Origin: Ottelia alismoides
Taxonomy: Eukaryota > Streptophyta > Magnoliopsida > Alismatales > Hydrocharitaceae
NCBI GenBank assembly: GCA_037367405.1
Contig: JAZKJV010005752.1
Location: 55,163 to 119,162, forward strand
Length of the DNA stretch: 64,000 nucleotides
Direction: 5' to 3'
In this document: positions 11,129 through 23,459 of the stretch, piece by piece
Layout of the letters: the number at the start of each line of letters is the position of its first letter
Numbering within the stretch: the first letter of the stretch is position 1
Translations under genes and position numbers: made by a program
The notes under the pieces: model-generated
Database searches by the model: none
What the model was told of the DNA's origin: nothing
The model's input: the letters and a program-made list of their open reading frames with translations, nothing else

Positions 11129-13908
11129 TTTTTGTGTTTTTTCATTGCTTCAGGAAAAGGAATATTTACAAAATCTTCACCAATTTCATTCAAAATAGTG
11201 TCCATATTGTTGTGTACAGGTAGATGGCAAAAAGGAATGGATTCATCTACAATTTGTGGACAAAAAAGGACAGGCTCGACTTCTGGTGCTGGCATTGGAC
11301 TCGTTGCAGGTGTAGTGCTCCTCCTGTCAGAAACTGGCTGTGAGGCAGGTGCAGGCGTCTCCAATGCTGGCTGTTCTTCACCGATGTTGCTGCTATCTTT
11401 TTGTGTTTTGCTATTTTCTTCATTTTTTGTGATTTTCTGAATATTGGTGCTGCTCCCAAAATGCTTCCTGGCCCTGGTGTTGGATGGACTGACGATTCCC
11501 CGTCAGATGCAAGATGCTTTCCCTTCGCCGTCGCCGATGACTGGAGTGTCCTACCGCTCCTGAGAGTAACAACATTAGATAAAAAACAATTTAATTCACC
11601 TGATTCGGGTTGGACACTGCCGGCTACCTGCTCCTTGCGTCGGAAGTTGTTCGGGTTGGCTTCGACCTGGGATGGTATGGCGGTCTTGGCTGCCGTCAGG
11701 TCGTCGATCTTCTGGTTCATCTCAACCATATTCTTCATTAACTGCTCTAAACAAGCCAGGGCTGGATTGACTGGCACAATCTCAGAGGAGTCCCCCTGCT
11801 GGGGTCTAGAATGTTGATATGGCGGCTGAGATTGCGACTGATAACCTTGTGAAACTTGGTGAGGAGGAGGGTTGGAGGAATATGGTGCATACTGCTGATT
11901 GTATTGAGCAGCTGGCTGCTGGTGATATCCCTGTCCACGATATCCGGACTGCTGTGGATCGTGCTATTAATTCTGTCTCCAGGTGTTTCCGTGGGATGGA
12001 GGCTGGTACTGGTAAGAGGGCTGGAAGGGTCTCCCACCCTGCTGCTGCTGATAGGGCATGTTGCCCATGTTCTGACCCTGAGAATGTCCCTGAGGACGGG
12101 TCAGTTGCGCTTCGTTGTTCTATACGCCATTGATCTCCTAGATCAGTGGCGGGGGCGGAGAGAACTGCTCGGAGTATGCTGGTTGGGGCTCAGGTTGATA
12201 TACAACCATCTGTGTCTGGGGCTGCGGGGGCTGCTCCGGAACCTGTACGTAGTACACATGTTGGACAGGCTGGGGCTGCAGTGGAGTCGGCTGAGGGTGT
12301 TGCTGCATTGTGGGCTCCTTCTTCTCAGCGTTCAGCTCGGCAGAAGTAGATACAACGTTGCACATATTTGCATTCAATGCACGAACAAGTTGCTCCAGCC
12401 GTTGGGAAATCTGGTCGAGCTTTTCCAGACCCTGGGTCCTCTTCTCAATGACTGTCAATTTTTCGAGGTCCTGCGACCTCTTCTCAATGATATCCACCTT
12501 GGACAAATGGCTCCCATTGATGCTCAGGTTGGAGCTCTCATCTTTGTCCTCGGTGTGAGAAGCCATGTTTACGAGCTTGCTGATGGCGGTTGGTGGCTTC
12601 ATGTATGCTCTGGACGAGGTCTGCGCGGCTTCTCCTTCATCCATTTCCTCGAAGACGTTCCATACCACGTCCTCGTCCTTATTGAAATGTGAACCGCCGC
12701 AAGCGACATATATGAGCTTTTGGCTCTCAAGTGATAGCCCCCCCAAAGAAATGTTGTACGAGACTGGTCTTTGGAATTTCGTGGTGTGGGCACTTCTCCT
12801 GCAAGTCCTTGAATCTCTCCCACGCTTCATGGACAGTCTCGTGGGGTTGCTGACAGAAACTGGAGATCCGGGCACGCATCTGGTTCAAACGCCCGAGAGG
12901 ATAGAATTTATGGAGAAAGGCAGACTTCAGCTCCTCTAAGGTCGTGACGACCTTCCCAAGATGGTCGACCCAATATAGAGCCTTGTCTTGAAGGCTGAAG
13001 GGAAAGGCGGTCATCATGACTACCCCCAAAGGAATACCAGGGTAGTGAGCAGTGGAACAGATGCGTCTGAACTTCTTGAGAAAGATATATGGTTCCTCAG
13101 TGGTGTTCCCGTGGAATGTGGGAAGTAGCGATAGAAATTGCGGCTTCAGCTCGAAGTGGGCGTGCATGCGTGGAACCTGAATCCACTCAGCGATGCGTCC
13201 CGCTCTTGGGTTGTATGTCTCCTTCAGTGTACGCTTCGGCTGCGGTGGTTCTTCTTCTGCTGCTTCAAATTCGGGTCCTCCCACTGAGAACTCATCTCTG
13301 ACTTCATGAAAATTAGGATCATAGTTCGGATCATCCTCTTGTCGGCCCTCTCTTGCGTCGGCCCTCCTCCTCAGATTGTTCAGCATGTTTTGGAAGGCGG
13401 TCTGGGCCAGGGCTTGGTTAGTCAACTGTTACTGGATTGCTTGAATGGAAGCCAGCAGCTGACTGTTAACCTCGTTCTGCGTCGTGTACAGCCCTTCCCC
13501 CGGATTGACTTCAGGTTCAGGTGGGGCCTGTGGTCCTTTTCCTCTTCCTCCTGCCATCTCGGATTCTGCTTGATTTACTGGCTCGGGCTCTAAGTCTGCA
13601 CATGGTAGAATGCCCCGATCAGTCTGAATTGCAGCACCAGATAGAGAGATACGGTCTGTGTCAAGGTCGACACAGAATTTGGTTAAGGATGGCGATGTAT
13701 AAGGAGTGAAATCAATTGCCATCCAAAACGGACAGAATTTGGGACGAGAGTGGTCCCGATTTATTGAAGAAGACACGGAGTCTGGAGATCGGTTCACGGG
13801 ATCTGAACCGGGTTCTTGGGAATCGTCCTGAATTATTGGAGAGGGAGAGCGAATGGATCTGATGTAGGTACCGACGGAGTCTCGACTAAACTGCCCATTC
13901 GTCGCCAT
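11125..13908 (-). pseudogene. E1 gag, frameshifted
   Basis: The likely start is ATG at 13908 (MATNGQFSRDSV). A stop near 13429 splits the frame. The gag core follows: IAEWIQVPRMHAHFELKPQF, PTFHGNTTEEPYIFLKKF, DKALYWVDHL and AFLHKFYPLGRLNQMR. At a run of seven G (12738-12744) the frame shifts; the second frame carries GLSLESQKLIYVACGG, a coiled segment with repeated IEKRSQDLEKL units, then a Gln/Pro-rich tail with stops. VVTLRSGRTL and IPFPEAMKKHKK close the protein in two further frames. Gag forms the virus-like particle. No CCHC zinc knuckle was seen, as is common in this lineage. The + strand frames opposite are shadows. Confidence 0.88.
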
Positions 13909-15700
13909 CTCAGAGATTAAGAGGAAGATCGATGTGGATGAAAGATACGGGGGTCAACAAGAAACAAATGGAGTGTAAAACAGTAGAAGGCTCACAATGA
14001 GCAAGGGCCAACTGGAGGGAAGGCAAAATTTGCACAAGGGCATGATATTTTTGATCTTGACCTAAATGTAACTAACAATTAAACACAAAGCAGGGGTGAA
14101 TTCACCAACTCAACACATGAAGCCGTGAAGGTTCGGCTATTATCTTGTCGGTTTTAGCTTGAATTCAGGAATTAATCTTGTCACGAGTCCTTAGAGCGCT
14201 ACGCCTAAAGGAGAGAGAGTACTGCCAGAAAAGTATTCCCGTACTTGTCCTCCTCCTGTGTAACCTGTAACTTGCGCTTTTTAAGGTCCTTGTAACCCTT
14301 CCTGGATCCCTACTCAGCCAAAGAAATAGAGGGAGGAAGCCGATAGGCGAAACCGATACTTCGGATCTCGCTCGTAACGGAATCACCCATGAGCGTGCAA
14401 GACCCTACTCGGATGCAGACGGTGAGACAGACACACCCGTGAAGGCATGGCCTATGCTCGGTACTTCGGACAAGGTCGATGCTCACACAATAGTGAGTCA
14501 CCAATGGTGACCAAGCCCTACTCGCCTACGTACGATAGCAACACCAATACTTCAGAAATCCAGGCGATACACAAGGCAGCCACAAGTTGGGTTTTGGGCT
14601 CTAATCCTTACGAAGCACTCTGCTCACTTGGAAGGAGACCTTCCCATGCAACCTGAATACAAGTGAGGGTGTTGCTCTCCCCAATCAATGAGTCCAATTA
14701 CCAATTTTATTTAGGTCAAAGTTTTCTTAGCAGTCCCTTTTTTAATTTTTTTGGTGTTATCGCTTCTTTTGAGTGAATTCAAACAAGCGCCTAACGATTT
14801 TGTATTTTCTTGATCCTACTTTATCCAAAAACAGAGGGAGAATAGAGTCGGAAAAGCCGATGCAAGTCGACACCAAGGTGGAAATCTCACCTTTGTGCCT
14901 AAATGATGGATGTAAAGTAAGAAGACTTACAACGAATCCCAGCTCTCTCCATGCGGGATGCAAAGCAGAATTTATAAACCTAACTACATGCCGGTATGCA
15001 AGGCGGAAATCGTCCTAAGACAGGCAACTGCTAGCGTGAAGAACCACAAGCTAACCACTATCCTTTAATCCTAATGTCCGGTCTAGGCTCACCCCTCCTT
15101 CTCTCGACACATCGAGTTTAGGAGAAGCGCTTGGAAGGGAGAGCTCGCGGCGCGCGGATGAAAGAAGAGTGAATTAGCTGTTTAATTAAACTAAGTCCAA
15201 GCACGAGCTATAGGTACATGCAATTGTTGTTAAGGTGTTTGGACCTAATCTAATCGATCAAGCAATACCTAGGTCTAAGGGCTCAATCCACAAAAGAAAT
15301 GAAAATGAAAACAAAACCAGAAAATGACAGTCGGAAAACACGAAGAAAACAGCGGTGAGCCCCCGGGTGAACAAACACCCGGAAATTAGGCCCGAAGTGT
15401 CTGAGAGTCCAAGTCCTGTATTATTACAAATTAATCAAATCACTCTCTCTCACAAAAATAAAAAGTCTACTGTCTCTCTCTCTCAAGCTCTCCTGCTCTC
15501 TCCAGCCGGCTAGGGTAGAATAGCTGGCTCCTCCTCCCAAGGATGCATAGGATCCCCTAGGCGATCCTCCTCGGTCAGCGGTCCCTCGCAAGAAAACAAG
15601 AGAGATGTCAGACAGTTCAAAACAAATTATGCACGAAAAAACAAATAAGCAAAAATGGCTAAGTAAATAAAAGATACAAAAGTACTCTACAAGCCGATGC
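13909..15700 (-). other. E1 5' leader
   Basis: This is the untranslated leader between the primer-binding site and gag. It is similar in part to the leaders of E3 (36350-37640) and E2 (23460-24760), for example the GGGGAGAGCAACACC region, read on the minus strand at about 14660-14690. It has pyrimidine-rich stretches near 15420-15500. No coding unit is supported. Confidence 0.75.
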
Positions 15701-15718
15701 TCCCCGGCAACGGCGCCA
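15701..15718 (-). other. E1 primer-binding site for tRNA-Asp
   Basis: The + strand reads TCCCCGGCAACGGCGCCA, which equals the last 18 bases of plant tRNA-Asp including CCA, as I recall that tRNA. It lies one base from the LTR homology (15720). It primes minus-strand synthesis; it is not a tRNA gene. Confidence 0.9.
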
Positions 15719-15719
15719 T

Positions 15720-18700
15720 TAGTGGCCTGACAAATCAGACTCACTGTTGCTGATGCGACTACTCAAGCCTTCCCGTTCGTCAATAATTAACCCACACAAT
15801 CAATTAGGTAATTAATAGCAAGGATTAAAATTTATTATACCCTACTAAGAAATGTACAATGGCAAGCAAGTTGGGGTCGAACACAGGAAACAACGGTGCA
15901 GAGTATAGACAAGAGTCAAAACCTAGGTCTAATACACCACTTAGCCAATCTAATTTTTTGTGGGTTTTTAATTTTTAATTTTTTATTTAATTTTTAATTT
16001 TGTATTTTGGTTTTTAATATTCTGATTTTTATATTTTATATTTTATATTTTTTGTTCTTTTTCAATATTGGAATAAGTAAGCAATATAATAAAAGAGAAG
16101 GTAAACTATTTATAAAAATACGCAAAAATAGTCAAAAATTTAGAAATAAAATCTTTTTGATATTTTTATAAATTTTTACTATTTTTGTGATTTTTGGGTG
16201 ATTTTCAGAATGTTTTTGGTATTTTTATTTAACAAAATAAAGCAAAACAGTGAATAAGCTACTGACTGGGGATAAAATGAAAATTAAAAATAGCAAACAA
16301 CCACCAAATTTTCCAAACTAATTTTAAAATAAAGAGGATAAAATATAGAAGAAACAAAACTGAGTTTATATTTTTCTGAGTTTTCTATGATTATATATAT
16401 ATTTTTTTGAAGTTTTTATGTGTTTTCTAATTTTTAAGGTTTTTCTTTTGAGTTTTTAGTGATTTTTGGATTGACACTAAAATAGATTAAAATACATCAT
16501 AGGTAATTTTTTTGGAATTTTTAGAGGTATTTTAATATTTTTTTGGTATTTTCTAAGCTAGATAGTACTGAAAATAGTTATTTTTGATTTTTAATAAATA
16601 ATAAAATGCAAAAAATTGAAAAATAAAAATATGGCGTGTAATGGCGAGTTAACAAGAGCTTAAGTCTATTTTTTGAGAATTTTTGGCACTTAGATGTTAG
16701 GCAAAATAAATAGCTCAAACATACAAAAATCCTAAGCCTAGCAGGGGTATAAATGCAATTATAGAAACATCCAGGGGCTTAGGTGCAATTTTCACCAAAA
16801 GACATGCATGACGCACGTGTTCTGTCATTCACAGGGGGATATTTGTATTTACTAAAAATCGGTAGGGCAACCATGCAATTTTCCCAAAAACATATTTAAT
16901 TAACTACACACAAGGGTATACCTGCAAATACCTAAAAGTTCGAGACCAAAAATGCAAAATGCCCAAATTGCACGTGCCCTAGTCACGTGAGGTGACGTGG
17001 CGAGGACTAAAGTTCAAATAAAATAAGTACGGGGGCCTAAGTGCAATTATTACAAAAACTTTTAAACTGGAAATAAAAGTTCTAGGGCTTAAACGTAAAT
17101 ACAAAAATGCTTGGGCTTAAAATGCAAAATACCAAGTTCCAGATCGTGCGGCCGATGGAGCTTCACTTGGACACGTGGCGTGCATCGAACGGCGGGTACC
17201 CCTTCGTCCTGGGCGGCTAGGATTAGATCTTGGAAGGTTAATCGAATGGCGGGGGACACCTGGCGATCGAACGGCGGACGTGCGCCTGGAGGGGGGCTGC
17301 TGATCCAACGGCGGGGAGAGGTCACGAAGAACACCTCCCCCGGCGAGCTTTGGCTGGCGATTGCGGCCGACACACGGCCGCTCCGGCCCTAGGATCAAGG
17401 GCAAAATGATCCTGGGGTCCCTCCGCGTCTGACGGTGGTCTCAGGCGAGGCGGCGACGGCGTGGGGAGCTCGGACGGTGGAGGCGACCTGGGGGGCTGCT
17501 CCTGCGGCTTTCAAGGGTCGAAGGAGCCTTCTCTTGTGCTCGGACCTGCAAGTTTAGGTGCACAAAATCCAGGCGAACAAAAAGGGGGTTCTGATGGTTC
17601 GATGGAGGCGAAAGGTGGCTCGGGCATGCAGCTCCGGCGAGCGGCGGTGAGAGGAGCTTGTTAGCTCGATCTGGGCGAGATCGAGGGGGATGGAAGGGTG
17701 GAGTGGAGCAACGGAGTGAAGGGGAAGGAGATGGAGGTGACAGGTGATCGGATGGACGTATGGAGTGACCGGAAATGGTGGGCGAAGCTCAGCTCCGCCG
17801 TGGGCTTCGATCGATGATTCACGGCGATCAATACGAAGGCGATCCAAATTACTCCTAGGATAAGCTATCCTACACTAGAGCTACAAGAAAATGGAAAGAG
17901 AAGAGGGAGAAGCTCACCAGAGACGATGGGCTAGAAGGCGCGGTGGAGCTCCGACGAGGAGTGGATCTCTTCGATTCGACGCCAAACGACTCAAACCCAG
18001 GCTCGATTCGATGCCTACTGTCACCAGGAACACGAAGGGCTAGGGGTTTTAGGGTGGAAATGGCGGAAGAAGGATCAAACTTTGAATCGAAGTCGGGGGG
18101 TGCCTTTTGAAGGGTCGACGGATGGCGTGGAAGACGAGGGTCAAACGCCTCGATCAGTGGTCCACTGCCCAAGGAATCACCTGGGCGTGAATCGCCACTG
18201 ATCGAGGAGCAAAATCGCAGAAGGCATCGACATGAATCGGTGCAAGGTCAGCCCTAGAAAATGGCGAGAAGAAGAGACAAAATGGTTGTCTGACAGGTCT
18301 AGAGGAGGAGGTCAGATAGTTGACCGAGGTCAACTGTCAAATCCTCTAAAAAATATTTCAAAAAATATTTCAAAAATTGTTAAAAATAGAAAATGGATTA
18401 ATTACATTTTGGTTACAAAATAAAAAAAGTTTATTAATTTATGAAATAATTTATTATGATTTTTAATTATTTTTCTGAAATATATTTTTACTAATTTACT
18501 TTTGTATCCCTTATAGGTATATTTCCTATATATTTTAGTCTTTAATTTTTATTTTATGTATTTTAATTTTATTATTTATTTATTATTTTCTAAAATTATA
18601 GAATACTTTTATATACACAAATATATTTTTATTTTATTTTATCGATATGTTTTGTATATTTAATAAAATATAGGTAGATATTGTATAGGTATATACCTAG

Positions 18701-19489
18701 GTATAATACTTGTGTATTTTAGTTACAAGTATTTTATTTTGAGTTTTTTTGAGTTTTTGTTCTGATTTTAATATACAAATATATTATAAGTAATATTTAC
18801 AAAATTATAAAAATATAAAAATACAAAAATAATGAATAAATAATAAATTGAATATTTTAAGTTGTGCATGTTTACAATGTGGGTCCAAAACTCAACTTTC
18901 AAACCGTAGCTCCGCCAAATACGAAACCACCACCATTAAATAGATTATTTTATCCTATATACAATTAAAGGTGAGTTTGCTGCATTTGGAGTTTTCATTT
19001 GTGAGATACAGGTCTGGGAAGTTGGGATTCTGGATTTTTATTCAGACCATAACTTTTTATCTGTACATTATTTTTCAGTGAAATCAATTTTGTATTTTTC
19101 TATATAAAAATATCTATAACTTTCATGTACAAAGTTTCTTTATTTGATGCACAAAAAGTGGAGCCAAAAATACGTCCCAAAATGAATAAAGAATGAATTA
19201 ATAAATATAGGTATTTGGCCCTTATCTCCCCCTACTTTATTCCTTGTCGACCTATTCATCAAGATGCCTAGGTCTCGGGTTTCGGGTCATAAAATATTTT
19301 CAATATTTTATTACTTTTCTTTTCTTTTCTTTATTCTATAATTTTAGCATTAAAAACAGTATTTATACACTTTTTACACACAGATGCATGAATGCGCTAA
19401 ATTACTCTATTTAATGCTATTTTCAGGCATTTGCTAGGGTTTTTGAGGCCAAAATGATAGAATAAAGATGATGAAATGTGGATTCATCA
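15720..19489 (-). repeat. E1 5' LTR
   Basis: It pairs with 706-4531 and contains the promoter copy that would drive the element. Compared with the 3' LTR it lacks the terminal 29 bases next to the primer-binding site and the 28-bp palindrome near 18340. It carries a short extra TTTCAAAAAATA repeat there. Scattered substitutions are visible throughout. The position matching the Y LTR TATA box reads CCTTCAAAAGGCACC on the minus strand (about 18100-18115), so the TATA is weak or lost. Confidence 0.92.
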
Positions 19490-19494
19490 CCCTC
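19490..19494. repeat. Target site duplication of E1, right copy (CCCTC)
   Basis: It directly follows the LTR end ATTCATCA at 19489 and matches 701-705. Confidence 0.85.
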
Positions 19495-20342
19495 CTTCGC
19501 AAATCTCGTGACACCAACCGCCGCCCCTTGCGAATCTCATCAACCTTGGAACCTTACTATTATGCAACTATGATAAATTATAAAATCCTTCCCTAATTTC
19601 ACTATCGTCCACCTGTTTCCCTTCCCCTCCGACAATCGCTACCTTCCCAATCAATCACGCCACTGCCTTCCAGATCTGATGCACGCTCAATCTTGCCGCC
19701 TATTAATTCCCTTCCAAGCCCGACCGACATCCATCACCCTATTTAAACACCAACCCCTCCCCCTCTCCAACCATCCGTCGATCCACTGTTGATAAAAGAG
19801 GTCGACTGTGACAAAATCAACTCCGCCAGCCGACGAGATCCAAGGACCATACCTCCGCCTTGTCGCAGCGAGCCACAAACCGCGAGAAAGGCTGCTCCGC
19901 TCCAGCTTTGGCTGTGAGCCCGATTCTTCGACATCATCCGTGTCTGCTCCGATCTTGGATCCACCATTAGCTCCCCCGACCTTCGTACTTCACCAACTGT
20001 CGCAAGAGCTACCAGCACCAACGGACACTCATTCTCCTTCATCGATCTCCAGATGCCAGGAGTTGATATGTTACTCCTCCGCCTTCGCTCCACCGCGACG
20101 CCACCGACCTTATCACCCACTCCAGGAGGCTGATCTGCTCTAACATCGAGTCTCTGCTCAGCCTCCACGACCAACAGCAAGAGGGAGTCTGTCCACCCGT
20201 TACACCCCCGTACAACATGCTCTCCAGGCCAATCCCCGATAACCACCAGATTATTCCCCCTCAGCCCCGTCACTACTCACTGCTCCTCCACCAAGCTCTT
20301 ACTGGCTCAACTGTTGCACGCCACCGAGCTCAAGGTTTGAGG

Positions 20343-20347
20343 CCCTC
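20343..20347. repeat. Target site duplication of E2, left copy (CCCTC)
   Basis: It directly precedes the E2 5' LTR start TGATGAATC at 20348 and matches 31048-31052. It is the same pentamer as the E1 duplication. Confidence 0.88.
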
Positions 20348-23300
20348 TGATGAATCTCAGATTCATCACTCGCAATCTCATTTATTAAGCTCTAATCCCT
20401 CAAAATCATTAACATTTCTGCATTTATTCAGCATAATTAGCATTCATGCATGTTTTCATAAGAATTGCATTTTATCCCTTATTTTTGCATAAAATAAGAA
20501 GCCAAAAATCACAGCCAAAATTGACCCGTAAATAGCCTGACTTCCCTGGTTTTTAACTAATTCATGCTAACTCTGAATAACCCAAAACCACATCCACTGT
20601 GTACATATCACTCACAAGAATACATGAAAAATAGAAAAAATCATTAACCCAAATAAGTGTACCAAAAACCTAAACCCTAGTTTCAGGATTTCTGAACTAA
20701 AAACCTCATATCTTCCTCATCCAGTGTTCATTTTAATCCTACTCACTTTTGAACTAATGTACATTCAATTATCTTCAAAACAAGACCAAGTTCAAGTGAT
20801 TCAGAGCTCATATGTGAAAGTTGGGTTTTAGGACTCTTTTGAACATTTTGTATTTTAGCGGTTTTTAACCTATTATTTTATGGACATAAGTAACCTATTT
20901 TAATTCATTTCTTGTTCATTTGTCTTCTTTGATAAAAGTTTTATTAAAATGCGTAAAAATCCAAATCCAAATTGAGCTTGAAATCAAAGAAACAAATTGG
21001 GTTTGAGTCTTCACTAACTGTCTGTACAAAATTAGTCTTTTTCTTATTTTATTTTATTTCTTCTTTTTCTTAATTAATAAAAATCCAAAAAAAATTAAAT
21101 TAATGTGTAAATATTTATATTTGATTTTTATCATATTTTTCTGGATTTTTATCTGGCTTAAAAATGACAAAAAATATAAAACCCAAAAATCAAGGTATTC
21201 TTTGTACATGGGATATCCCAAAAATATCACTTTGTGCAATTGATCGATTTTGGTTTTGATGTCTTCATGAAAGTTGTAGATCTCATCGAGACGCGTGATT
21301 TTTAGAAGAAACTGATTCGATTCGAGGCTGATTACTATTTATTTTTGATTTTATAAAATCTTTATTTTACGAATTTTGTGGAGCCGCTACGTGTCAACCA
21401 TTTTTAGGATGTTTATAATTCATTTTTTATTAAAAAAATTTAATAAACCCGCATGTGCGTCGCACGTGCCTCGCCTTGTCCTTATACGCCGCCACGCGTC
21501 CTTTCCAGGACCGTTGGATCTCGACCGATCGGACGGTCCCAACCTCATCTTCCCTGCCAGCACCTTTCCCCTTTGGGAACCTCCGCCCTCGCGATTGCGT
21601 CGCATATCTCGCCGACCGCTGCCTCCAAATCACACCCGCGTATCTCCGATTGATTCCCTGAATCCATCAAATCCCAATCACCATCTTCGGTGATCCCCAA
21701 TCTCGTCCGATCACAATCCCAATCACCTCGACGCACCCCCGCGATTAGATTCCTCTTCCGACCAAACCCCCTCTGCTATTTAAACCACACCGCCGCACCA
21801 AGAACAACTTCCGCCGTTAGCACCATAGAAGGGCAGTGGTGACAGCACCCCCTCCGTCTCCGGCAAGGTCCGGCTACCTCCTTGTAGCCGTCGCAGCACC
21901 ACCCCAGTGTACTGCCCCTGCTCTGCCTTGGCGTCAAGCCAATGACTCCGAGCTTCATCTTCGACCGTTCCGCCTTCGCTGTTTTTCTCCGATCGTACTT
22001 CATCGACGATCAACCAATCTCGATCAAAAACACCCCCACGCCGCCAGAACTCCCCGTCGACCTCCTCTTTGCACGATGCAATAGCAGCTCGGCCCCCTTC
22101 GCCTTGGCCGAGCCCTCAACAAACTCCAGGCGTCGACGAAGTTGCTTTTCCCAGAAGCTCACCCCTCCGTCCTCCAAGGCAGAGCCTCCTCCACCACCGA
22201 CTTCATTGTCGGCCCACCACCAAAACCTCGCCCCGCCGTCCAAGGCCGGGCCGCCTCCACCTTCCAACCGCCAGCACCGGGTCAAGCCCGAGACCCCCAC
22301 CACGTGCCGCACAAGTGGGGGCGGAGGGACATCAGTTGGGTCATTTACGAAAGCCCCCTTGGCGAATTTCCATTTTGCGCACCGGCCCCGCCGACCCAGG
22401 GGTCACGTGCACCGCACGTGGTCCACTAGGAATTTTGCAGATAACCTCCTCAATTAGTGGTAATTAAATCTAGGCCCCCCCTGCATTTTTATTTATTTTA
22501 TTTAAATATTGCATATGTACCCCTATCTTTCCCCTTTATTTTGAACATCTACAGTGCATTATTTTATTTCTAAAAAATTAGCATTTTGTTCCTCATGTAA
22601 TTCTCAACATTTTGACATATTGTGGATATTTTTGTGATTGATGGTTAATTAATAATTAATTGTTCTATGGAAAATTGCATACTTTGCCCATTTTATGCTC
22701 TTAAATTTGCCATTGATTACCCATTCCTCTAAAATTCCCAAAAAATCATGGATTGTAGAATTAATTGTGCTTAACATTGTGCTAAAAAAGAATTGCTTGC
22801 ATGCATAGTTTGCCCTGTAAAAATCATTTTGCATATTTCAATATTTGATTTTTAATATGTATTATATCTCGCATTTTCAAAGTTTAGGATTTTTCTGAGA
22901 TCCATTACCTTGTGATAGATCTTAGATCATTTTATTCCTTGGAAATAATTAGATTTATATTTATTATAATTAAATATTGAAATTTACTTTGTTTGCATTT
23001 GAAAATTCATAAAAAATTTATTTTGCATCCAAAAACTCCAAAAAAATTACAGTTCATTCATTTCATCATATTTTGCATCATGGCCAAGTTTCATATTTTT
23101 CGGACATCGTTTGAATGTAATTGATATTTTAGTCCCTAAAATAGGCCGAATTTGCATTTTGCATCCTTTATTGCATTAAAAATTACAAAAAAAAGACCGC
23201 CTTGAAAACCGCGCACGAATTTTGATAGACGTAATTCTAGGTTATTCCTTTGTCTCCTTGTGTTCGACCTTGGGGCTTGCCCTGAATATAAAACCACGTG

Positions 23301-23439
23301 ATTAAAAATTGAGTAAATATTTGTGGTTATTTTCTTCATCGATTCCGATTGCCTCCTACAATGAAACGACAAGTAATTTTTTTACGCACGATCAATTACA
23401 CATTACACATCTTTATCTTAGCGAATTTCAGACTCGTCA
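20348..23439 (+). repeat. E2 5' LTR
   Basis: It starts TGATGAATC and ends GACTCGTCA. The first 21 bases form an inverted repeat (TGATGAAT, 5-base loop, ATTCATCA). AT-rich flanks enclose a GC-rich centre (about 21430-22440). The probable TATA box is at 21777-21784. Compared with the 3' LTR it has an additional roughly 1.58 kb (about 21263-22845), which was lost from the 3' copy. Confidence 0.92.
21776..21785 (+). promoter_or_regulatory. TATA-like box of the E2 5' LTR
   Basis: CTATTTAAAC is followed by a C/A-rich stretch. The same sequence and setting occur in H at 19739-19748. It lies about 1.4 kb from the LTR start, before the GC-rich transcribed part. The transcription start is not determined. 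Confidence 0.5.
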
Positions 23440-23441
23440 GA

Positions 23442-23459
23442 TGGCGACGTTGCCGGGGA
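23442..23459 (+). other. E2 primer-binding site, tRNA-Asp type
   Basis: TGGCGACGTTGCCGGGGA differs from the complement of the tRNA-Asp 3' end at one base. It follows the LTR end by two bases. Confidence 0.88.

Larger units (their letters stand above)
706..19489 (-). mobile_element. E1: Athila-like Ty3/gypsy LTR retrotransposon, degenerate
   Basis: This is a full-length element on the minus strand. It has 3' LTR 706-4531, internal region 4532-15719, and 5' LTR 15720-19489. Gag, protease, reverse transcriptase, RNase H and integrase remnants occur in the usual Ty3/gypsy order. The primer-binding site matches tRNA-Asp over 18 bases, the polypurine tract abuts the 3' LTR, and 5-bp duplications (CCCTC) flank it. 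The protein sequences resemble the Athila lineage from memory of the family (for example the VVTLRSGR motif after gag). The LTR pair is clearly alike but carries many substitutions and small indels, and every coding domain is broken, so the element is old and not autonomous. Confidence 0.92.
19490..20347 (+). repeat. Family-2 LTR H, middle piece, with TATA-like box
   Basis: This continues H from 705. It begins with the second CCCTC of E1 and ends with the first CCCTC of E2 (20343-20347). It is GC-rich like 21600-22440 of E2. CTATTTAAAC at 19739-19748 matches CTATTTAAAC at 21776-21785 of E2, the likely core promoter. Open frames on both strands (for example 19743-20273 minus) have no recognisable domain. 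Confidence 0.8.

Noticed and set aside
11856..12692. 278-codon open frame on the + strand
   Set aside because: It lies opposite the gag Gln/Pro-rich tail, which has recognisable protein motifs on the minus strand; this is a shadow frame.
15701..15718. Possible tRNA-Asp gene from the exact match to the tRNA 3' end
   Set aside because: Only the last 18 bases match, and they sit at the LTR/internal border, so it is a primer-binding site.
19743..20273. 176-codon minus-strand frame in H
   Set aside because: It is on the antisense strand of an LTR with no domain, and the GC-rich segment is open in several frames.
21942..22457. Overlapping long frames in the E2 LTR as coding sequence
   Set aside because: Several frames on both strands are open at once because of GC richness, and none has a recognisable domain or counterpart outside LTRs.
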